A model generated the notes under the pieces. That model was not told where the DNA came from and made no database searches. It was given only the letters and a program-made list of their open reading frames with translations. Below are positions 5,263 to 9,663 of a stretch of 9,663 bases of DNA, in pieces. Every line of letters begins with the position of its first letter. The first letter of the stretch is position 1. Source of the stretch: Candidatus Peribacter sp. UBA2144 (lineage in GTDB: Bacteria; Patescibacteriota; Gracilibacteria; Peribacterales; Peribacteraceae); the NCBI GenBank assembly GCA_002328295.1, contig DCXE01000002.1, forward strand, positions 1 through 9,663, given 5' to 3'. The position numbers and the translations under genes were made by a program.

Positions 5263-6798
5263 CCAATTGAAGATGAAGAGAATTCATACGAAGAAGCGAC
5301 AGATGTAGGGGATGGAGACGATCCAGATTTGGATGATTTTCAGGAGATAGATTCTGGTGATCTTCCTGTAGGCAAAGGAAATCAAGATCCTGAGCCGATT
5401 TTGCAAGCGAATGAAGAAGAACCATGGAGTAATGATCCTGTGAAGATGTACTTGACCCAGATGGGAGAATTTTCTTTGCTTCCGAGGCAGGAGGAAATAA
5501 GAGTTGCAAAAGAAATCGAAGTTAGAAGGAAAAGGTTTCGCGCAAAGCTTCTGGCATGCGACTTTGTAATACAGTATGCCGTTAGAACACTCAAGAAAGC
5601 TCATACTGGCGAGCTTCCTTTTGATCGAACTATACAAGTGAGTGTTTCAGATAGGCTAGAAAAAGATCAGATACTTGGAAGAATGCCACACAACTTTAGG
5701 ACGCTTGATGTGCTTTTGAAAAGAAATAGAGCTGACTACAGAGTTGCTTTGGGGAAAGATCACGGAAAAATGGGAAAGAAAGGTGGAAAAAGACGAGAAG
5801 CTTGGAACAGGTTGCCGCGCAGAAGGGGAAGGGCAGTTCGACTTGTAGAAGAGATGGGACTAAGGACGAATAGAATTGAAGATATGCTTCCTGTGCTGGA
5901 GGATTTCAGCAAAAGAGTAGATGATATTCGCGACAAGATGGATACCGGCGAAGCAACCGAAGAAGAAATATTAGAGTGTCGCAATATATTAGCAACCACC
6001 CAAGAAACTCCGACAAGCCTGAGAGAACGAGTTGAATTTTTAAAAGAAGAATACAGCGAATATCAACAGGCAAAGAGAGGACTCAGCGAAGGAAACCTGA
6101 GGCTGGTTGTTTCCATTGCAAAGAAATACAGAAACAGAGGAGTCAGTTTCCTGGATCTAATTCAGGAAGGAAATGCTGGCCTTATACGCGCGGTAGATAA
6201 GTTTGAGTATCGCAGGGGATTCAAGTTCGCCACATATGCAACATGGTGGATAAGGCAGGCGATTACAAGGGCAGTTGCAGATCAGTACAGAACAATAAGA
6301 GTGCCAGTTCATATGACCGATACAATGAGTCGGGTTAGAAATGTCTCTAGGCAATTGCTGCAAGATAATGGTCGTGAACCTAGGATGGAGGAAGTTGCAC
6401 GCAAAGCTGGGACAACAGAAGATGAGGCAAGAAGAATGCTTGCATTAAGCAGGCATCCAGTAAGTTTGAATGTGCCGGTAGGAAAAAATGAAGATTCCCA
6501 TTTTGCGGAACTCATTACTGATCCTTCTACAGAAAATCCAGCGACTGGAGCGAACCGGGGAATGCTGCAAGATAGAATTAATGCAGTTCTAAAAACACTA
6601 AGCTATCGAGAAAGAGAAATAATTAAACTCAGGTACGGACTTGGAGATGGATATTCTTATACACTTGCGGAATGCGGACATATTTTTAAAGTTACACGCG
6701 AGCGCATTAGACAAATTGAGTGGAAAGCGTTTAGAAAACTTCAGGATCCGAACAGAAGTGCTGAATTAGCAGGGTTTTTAGATGGGGAGCATCTATAG
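5260..6798 (+). CDS. rpoD: Primary-type RNA polymerase sigma-70 factor, planctomycete-like
   Basis: 512 aa. An acidic N-terminus (1-56) is followed by region 1.2 (DPVKMYLTQMGEF, 59-71), a long basic non-conserved region (about 95-270, with GELPFDRTIQVSVSDRLEKD and EKDQILGRMPHN), region 2 (SEGNLRLVVSIAKKYRNRG 276-294; SFLDLIQEGNAGLIRAVDKF; YATWWIRQAITRAVADQYRT 326-345), region 3, and region 4 (LSYREREIIKLRYGLGDG 447-464; FKVTRERIRQIEWKAFRKLQ 476-495). Regions 2.4 and 4.2 are intact, so TTGACA/TATAAT-like promoters should be recognised. From family knowledge, the non-conserved region wording and the ending AELAGFLD resemble RpoD of Planctomycetes (Rhodopirellula type) much more than typical CPR RpoD. 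Region 4.2 departs from consensus: LEEVG is LAECG and IEAKA is IEWKA. The gene is preceded by the RsbW-like gene. It could be the housekeeping sigma or an acquired extra one; the window cannot decide. Confidence 0.95.
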   Translation: MPIEDEENSYEEATDVGDGDDPDLDDFQEIDSGDLPVGKGNQDPEPILQANEEEPWSNDPVKMYLTQMGEFSLLPRQEEIRVAKEIEVRRKRFRAKLLACDFVIQYAVRTLKKAHTGELPFDRTIQVSVSDRLEKDQILGRMPHNFRTLDVLLKRNRADYRVALGKDHGKMGKKGGKRREAWNRLPRRRGRAVRLVEEMGLRTNRIEDMLPVLEDFSKRVDDIRDKMDTGEATEEEILECRNILATTQETPTSLRERVEFLKEEYSEYQQAKRGLSEGNLRLVVSIAKKYRNRGVSFLDLIQEGNAGLIRAVDKFEYRRGFKFATYATWWIRQAITRAVADQYRTIRVPVHMTDTMSRVRNVSRQLLQDNGREPRMEEVARKAGTTEDEARRMLALSRHPVSLNVPVGKNEDSHFAELITDPSTENPATGANRGMLQDRINAVLKTLSYREREIIKLRYGLGDGYSYTLAECGHIFKVTRERIRQIEWKAFRKLQDPNRSAELAGFLDGEHL

Positions 6799-6868
6799 TT
6801 CGCAGCTCGGATTAAAGTTGATGGGGAGAAGAAGTAGAACTAATAAAATTAAGTTTGCGTATATAGAA

Positions 6869-6890
6869 CAACTATTTAGTTAAATAGTTG
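6869..6890. repeat. Inverted repeat downstream of rpoD
   Basis: CAACTATTTA-GT-TAAATAGTTG, arms of 10 nt with a 2-nt centre, 70 nt after the sigma stop. The stem is AT-rich and followed only by ATTTGATATAAAT, so a terminator role is weak; a dimeric protein-binding site is equally possible. Confidence 0.45.
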
Positions 6891-6907
6891 ATTTGATATA
6901 AATACGA

Positions 6908-6974
6908 TTGGTGCTTTTCATGTGGGGATTATATGGAGCCATTACATTTGGTGCTTTTCATGTGGGAGATTATA
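6908..6974 (+). repeat. Two direct copies of TTGGTGCTTTTCATGTGGG, 40 nt apart
   Basis: Copy 1 is 6908-6933 and copy 2 is 6948-6974. The first 19 bases are identical, then copy 1 has GATTATA and copy 2 AGATTATA (one extra base). The repeat period is exactly 40 nt, close to four helical turns, so proteins bound at both would face the same side. Each copy reads like a promoter (TTGGTG, 16 or 17 nt, TATATG or TATAAG). Confidence 0.75.
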
Positions 6975-6976
6975 AG
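6948..6976 (+). promoter_or_regulatory. Candidate promoter of the ArsR-like gene
   Basis: TTGGTG (6948-6953, 3 of 6 matches to TTGACA), a 17-nt spacer, then TATAAG (6971-6976, 5 of 6 matches to TATAAT). Transcription would begin near 6983, inside the palindrome at 6973-7004. An upstream duplicate at 6908 (TTGGTG, 16 nt, TATATG) may be a second promoter or a vestige. Confidence 0.5.
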
Positions 6977-7004
6977 TAAACTAATTCCGGAATTAGTTTA
7001 CTTA
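6973..7004. promoter_or_regulatory. Perfect 32-bp palindrome, likely operator
   Basis: Two uninterrupted 16-nt arms, TAAGTAAACTAATTCC and its exact reverse complement, with no loop. It overlaps the last bases of the candidate -10 box and the expected start site, and lies 28-59 nt upstream of the winged-helix gene. Homodimeric ArsR proteins bind palindromes overlapping their own promoters, so autorepression is the natural reading. A T-run is lacking after it, which argues against a terminator. Confidence 0.6.
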
Positions 7005-7031
7005 GTAAAGCTTTGGTAATAATATAAAGGT

Positions 7032-7301
7032 ATGAATAAACGCATATTAGTGGAAAGGCAATTGCGCGCTTTGGCTGGCAGAAAACGTTTAGAAATAATC
7101 TCATATTTAAAAAAGAATAAGTCTTCATCTTCTGCCAACATTGCAAAAAGAATTGGTCTCTCGCGGCAGGCTACTTCTCAGCACTTAAGCATATTAGCAT
7201 CAGCCAATATAGTTACTTTTAAAAAGCGCGGCCTGTTCGTTACATATAGATTATTTGTACCGCAAAGTTCGATTGTAAGAAAAGTACTTCAAGAGCTTTG
7301 A
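7032..7301 (+). CDS. ArsR-like winged-helix transcriptional regulator
   Basis: 89 aa, almost entirely one HTH domain: ALAGRKRLEIISYLKKN (helices 1-2), then SSANIAKRIGLSRQATSQHLSILASANIV (about residues 33-61; recognition helix around SRQATSQHLSIL), then the wing TFKKRGLFVTYRL. This matches the ArsR/SmtB fold, but the ELCVC metal-binding motif is absent and there is no cysteine anywhere, so a metal sensor of the classical type is unlikely; the ligand is unknown. AAAGG lies immediately before the ATG, too close to be a normal Shine-Dalgarno. The 32-bp palindrome and promoter-like repeats just upstream suggest autoregulation. The stop lies 2 nt from the stop of the converging shikimate-kinase-like gene, so there is no room for a terminator between them. 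Confidence 0.87.
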   Translation: MNKRILVERQLRALAGRKRLEIISYLKKNKSSSSANIAKRIGLSRQATSQHLSILASANIVTFKKRGLFVTYRLFVPQSSIVRKVLQEL

Positions 7302-7303
7302 TT

Positions 7304-7858
7304 TTATTTATAAAACTTCCCAAGTTCTGCAACTGCTATGGCCAAATATTGAGAGAAGGGAACATTTTCATGGATGGTAATATCAGAGACTTCTTCATAA
7401 AGGGGATTTCTTTTTGCAAGCAACTCAGTTGCAATCAGTTCCGGATCCTTGTTCGTAAACTCGTGGCGCTCCTTCTTAGCTTCTGCAATATGCTTCTTCA
7501 CCTTATCTTTACCAGCCTTTATCCAGATGACTGCTGACTTTTCTTTAAGTGCTGATCGAACTTCAGCTGACTCGAGCGCCCCTCCACCTGTAACGATTAG
7601 ATTTCCGGATTTAAGCGATTTGAGTATCAACTCTGTTTCAATCTTCCTGAAATCTTCTTCGCTGTTCTTTTTAATAAAATCTTTAATTACTCCGTGCTTC
7701 TTCAAAAACTCCTGATCAATATCAATTCTGTTCAGTTTAAGTTTGGACGCAAGACGTTTGCCAAAGTTAGATTTGCCTACGGCGTTCATTCCAACAATTG
7801 CGACGCACCAGTTGGTATTGTTTTTGCCTCTAATTGGCTTCTTGAATATCTTGAACAT
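7304..7858 (-). CDS. Shikimate kinase-like P-loop kinase
   Basis: 184 aa, cytoplasmic. Walker A is GMNAVGKS (23-30). The shikimate-kinase pattern follows: DIDQEF with Asp46/Asp48, EEDFRKIETE with Arg71, GGG at 91-93, a lysine-rich lid region with Arg131, and KRNPLYEEVSD with Arg150. These match the residues that bind shikimate in AroK (Asp, Arg, GGG, Arg), supporting phosphorylation of shikimate to shikimate-3-phosphate with ATP. No other aromatic-pathway gene is in view, and a related small-molecule or nucleotide kinase role remains possible. About 16 residues (FKIFKKPIRGKNNTNW) precede the first strand, a basic extension. The ATG at 7858 lies 5 nt after the argS stop, and GGAGAG inside the argS end may serve as ribosome site, so the two genes are probably co-transcribed. 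Confidence 0.78.
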   Translation of the reverse strand: MFKIFKKPIRGKNNTNWCVAIVGMNAVGKSNFGKRLASKLKLNRIDIDQEFLKKHGVIKDFIKKNSEEDFRKIETELILKSLKSGNLIVTGGGALESAEVRSALKEKSAVIWIKAGKDKVKKHIAEAKKERHEFTNKDPELIATELLAKRNPLYEEVSDITIHENVPFSQYLAIAVAELGKFYK

Positions 7859-7863
7859 GATAA

Positions 7864-9663
7864 TTACATTCTCTCCGGCATCTCGAAGTGAAGCAAATCA
7901 GATGCATTTCGAATGACTTGTTGGCAAGCTTTTACAAGTGCAACTCTGAATGACTTAAGTGGCTCCGGAGCTTTATTTACATCTTGTGATTGATAGAAAG
8001 TGTTAACAAGCTGAGTCAGAGAGTCCAGCATGTTTGCGATCTTATGAGGTGAGTTGCTTTTCATGGCTTCGCTGACTGTATTTGGGAACGCAGAAAGAAC
8101 GACTAGGATTTTCTTTTCCACCTGAGATATGTCGTCAGGCACTTCAAATTTATCTGAATAATTTTCCGCTTTCTTCAAAATACTGCCAAGTCGGCAATAA
8201 GTGTATTGGATGTATGGGCACCCTCCAGAATCAAGCGACTTCGCCGCATCTGGATTAAACTCAATATCTTTTTCTCGATCCTGCCTCAGATCATTATAAA
8301 TAACGGTTCCGATTCCAACTTTGTTTGCAATTAATTTTTCTTCCGCAGTAAGATCCGATTTTTCTCCTGTGTCTGCCTTCCGCTTCTTTATTAGCTCCTC
8401 GGCTGCTTCAACTGTTTCATCCAGTATGTCATTCAATAGTATTACTTTGCCTTCACGCGTTTTCATCTTCTTTCCCTCCATGTTCAGATGTCCAAATGCA
8501 ATGTGCTGAGCTTTTCCAAGTTTGCAAATCCCAAGCTGGTCGGCGATGTTGTAAAGCATCATCATGTGAGGTTTCTGCTCTTTGCCGATAATGTACAAAA
8601 GTCTTTCTGCTCCCAAATCAGTCGAACGATATTTAATTGTTGCAATATCACGCGTCAGGTACAGCGTTCCACCACTTGGTTTAACAATGATTTCATCTTT
8701 CCACACCATATCTTCAGCCTTATCATTTTTATTAACCCTTGTCTTCATTACATTCGGGTTTTCTTTGCCAGTGGAAGGGTCAGATAGCGGTTGGCCTGGA
8801 AATACAACCGCACCTTCTTCATTTTTCTTGAAAACGTTTTTCTTTAGGCCTTCTTGCACTTCACCCTCCATCTTGTCCTCGTAAAAACTCTCTCCCATCA
8901 TGCCGTCAAAAGGGACGTGGATTTTGTCATAAACTTTGTAAAAACACTCCATGCTCCACTCCCGAATCTTGAACCAAAGGTCAATCAATTCATCATCTCC
9001 TTGCTCAAGCTTTAGCGATAACTCCCGTGCTTCGTCCATTGCTTTGGGGTCCTTGATCGATTCTTCACCAAATTTCCTATAAATGCGCATAAGAGTTCCA
9101 GAGGGATCAGCCTCCAATTCATTTTTAAACTCATCCCCTCGCTCAGACATCTCTTTATTATATTGATAAATAACCTTACCGAATGTAGTCCCCGTATCGC
9201 CTAAGTGATTTATTCCAAAACTCACGTATCCTCCTGCCTCATAAATCTTGTAAAGCGAGTATCCAATTATTGTTGAACGCAAATGTCCGGCAGTCATATC
9301 CTTTGCAATATTCGGGGCTGAGTAATCCAGAATAACAACTTTTCCATCACCTTCATTAAACGAGCCGAAATCGTCAGAAAGTTTCTTGATTTCATCTAGC
9401 ACTCCAACAGAGTATGACGTGTGATTAAGTTTTATATTTACAAATGCTCCGCCCTTAAGAGGGATTACATCAACTGTACTTACAACATCTAGATTAGTAA
9501 TTTCATCAGCCAGTTCTTTTGCTACTTCTTCTGGGTCTTTGCCCGCTTCTCGTGCAACGCTTCCTACGTTGAATGCAAGATCCACACCTTCTGTACCTTT
9601 GAGCTTGGCTGGCGGTTGAGTGATCTTGAAGGCCTCGGGATTAAGCTTTAATTTTTTTGCAAT
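7864..9663 (-). CDS. argS: Arginyl-tRNA synthetase (5' end beyond window)
   Basis: Charges tRNA-Arg with arginine in the cytoplasm. The frame is open to the right edge, giving 599 visible residues without the true start; the first possible in-window start (GTG 9585) is internal, since the preceding 26 codons (from IAKKLKLNPEAFKITQ) continue the N-terminal add-on domain. The HIGH-type signature is SAPNIAKDMTAGHLRST (about visible residues 115-131) with NHLGDTGTTFGK following. The KMSKS-type loop is GKKMKTREGKVILLND. The helical anticodon-binding (DALR) domain starts around GGCPYIQYTYCRLGSIL, and the protein ends with the family-typical PERM, so the C-terminus is intact. The stop is 5 nt before the kinase gene. 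No odd features in the core motifs. Confidence 0.97.
   Translation of the reverse strand: MAKKLKLNPEAFKITQPPAKLKGTEGVDLAFNVGSVAREAGKDPEEVAKELADEITNLDVVSTVDVIPLKGGAFVNIKLNHTSYSVGVLDEIKKLSDDFGSFNEGDGKVVILDYSAPNIAKDMTAGHLRSTIIGYSLYKIYEAGGYVSFGINHLGDTGTTFGKVIYQYNKEMSERGDEFKNELEADPSGTLMRIYRKFGEESIKDPKAMDEARELSLKLEQGDDELIDLWFKIREWSMECFYKVYDKIHVPFDGMMGESFYEDKMEGEVQEGLKKNVFKKNEEGAVVFPGQPLSDPSTGKENPNVMKTRVNKNDKAEDMVWKDEIIVKPSGGTLYLTRDIATIKYRSTDLGAERLLYIIGKEQKPHMMMLYNIADQLGICKLGKAQHIAFGHLNMEGKKMKTREGKVILLNDILDETVEAAEELIKKRKADTGEKSDLTAEEKLIANKVGIGTVIYNDLRQDREKDIEFNPDAAKSLDSGGCPYIQYTYCRLGSILKKAENYSDKFEVPDDISQVEKKILVVLSAFPNTVSEAMKSNSPHKIANMLDSLTQLVNTFYQSQDVNKAPEPLKSFRVALVKACQQVIRNASDLLHFEMPERM

Noticed and set aside
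5231..5308. 25-codon ORF starting at ATGAGTGAT just upstream of rpoD, overlapping its start, as a regulatory leader peptide
   Set aside because: No ribosome site, no attenuator-like residue run, and the length is expected by chance.
6799..7031. The repeat-rich region as a CRISPR array
   Set aside because: There are only two direct copies with a 13-15 nt gap, and they read as promoter elements; no cas genes are in the window.
7298..7891. Plus-strand ORFs opposite the shikimate-kinase-like gene
   Set aside because: They are antisense shadows; the minus frame has the Walker A, DxD, GGG and Arg motifs.

Overview
The window looks like a chromosomal segment of an uncultivated, moderately AT-rich bacterium. 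A Patescibacteria/CPR-type genome is my best guess. The reasons are the short alanyl-tRNA synthetase without its C-terminal domain, a four-helix-bundle (23S rRNA intervening-sequence family) protein, weak or absent Shine-Dalgarno sequences, and short inverted and tandem repeats at gene borders and inside genes. This assignment is inference. UGA acts as a normal stop in several genes, so the UGA=Gly code of Gracilibacteria/Absconditabacteria does not apply.

Left part (1-3783, all minus strand): alaS is followed, after an AT-rich repeat tract, by a gene for a secreted/membrane-anchored protein of unknown function. That gene overlaps a polytopic GT-C/family-39-like glycosyltransferase gene which runs off the left edge. 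The last two look translationally coupled and probably act together at the cell envelope. Right part (7304-9663, minus strand): argS runs off the right edge and is followed, 5 nt after its stop, by a shikimate-kinase-like gene.

Middle part (about 3794-7301, all plus strand): an island of four genes sits between the minus-strand housekeeping genes. In order they are a four-helix-bundle protein bounded by inverted repeats, an RsbW/SpoIIAB-like GHKL ATPase (anti-sigma kinase type), a 512-aa primary-type sigma-70 factor whose sequence closely recalls planctomycete RpoD, and an ArsR-like winged-helix repressor. Upstream of the repressor are a duplicated promoter-like sequence and a perfect 32-bp palindrome. 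The island contains mostly regulatory proteins, has the opposite orientation to its flanks, is edged by repeats, and carries a sigma factor that appears foreign to the rest of the window. It is the most interesting part: a candidate mobile or horizontally acquired transcriptional module (sigma factor, its possible antagonist, and an autoregulated repressor).

A second theme is intrusion of small palindromic or repetitive elements into coding sequence. About 96 nt containing two perfect GC-rich hairpins lie in frame inside alaS, and a GTGAATAG-type repeat is read in frame inside the glycosyltransferase gene. There is no rRNA, tRNA or CRISPR array that I can recognise, and no stretch longer than about 235 nt lacks a gene.
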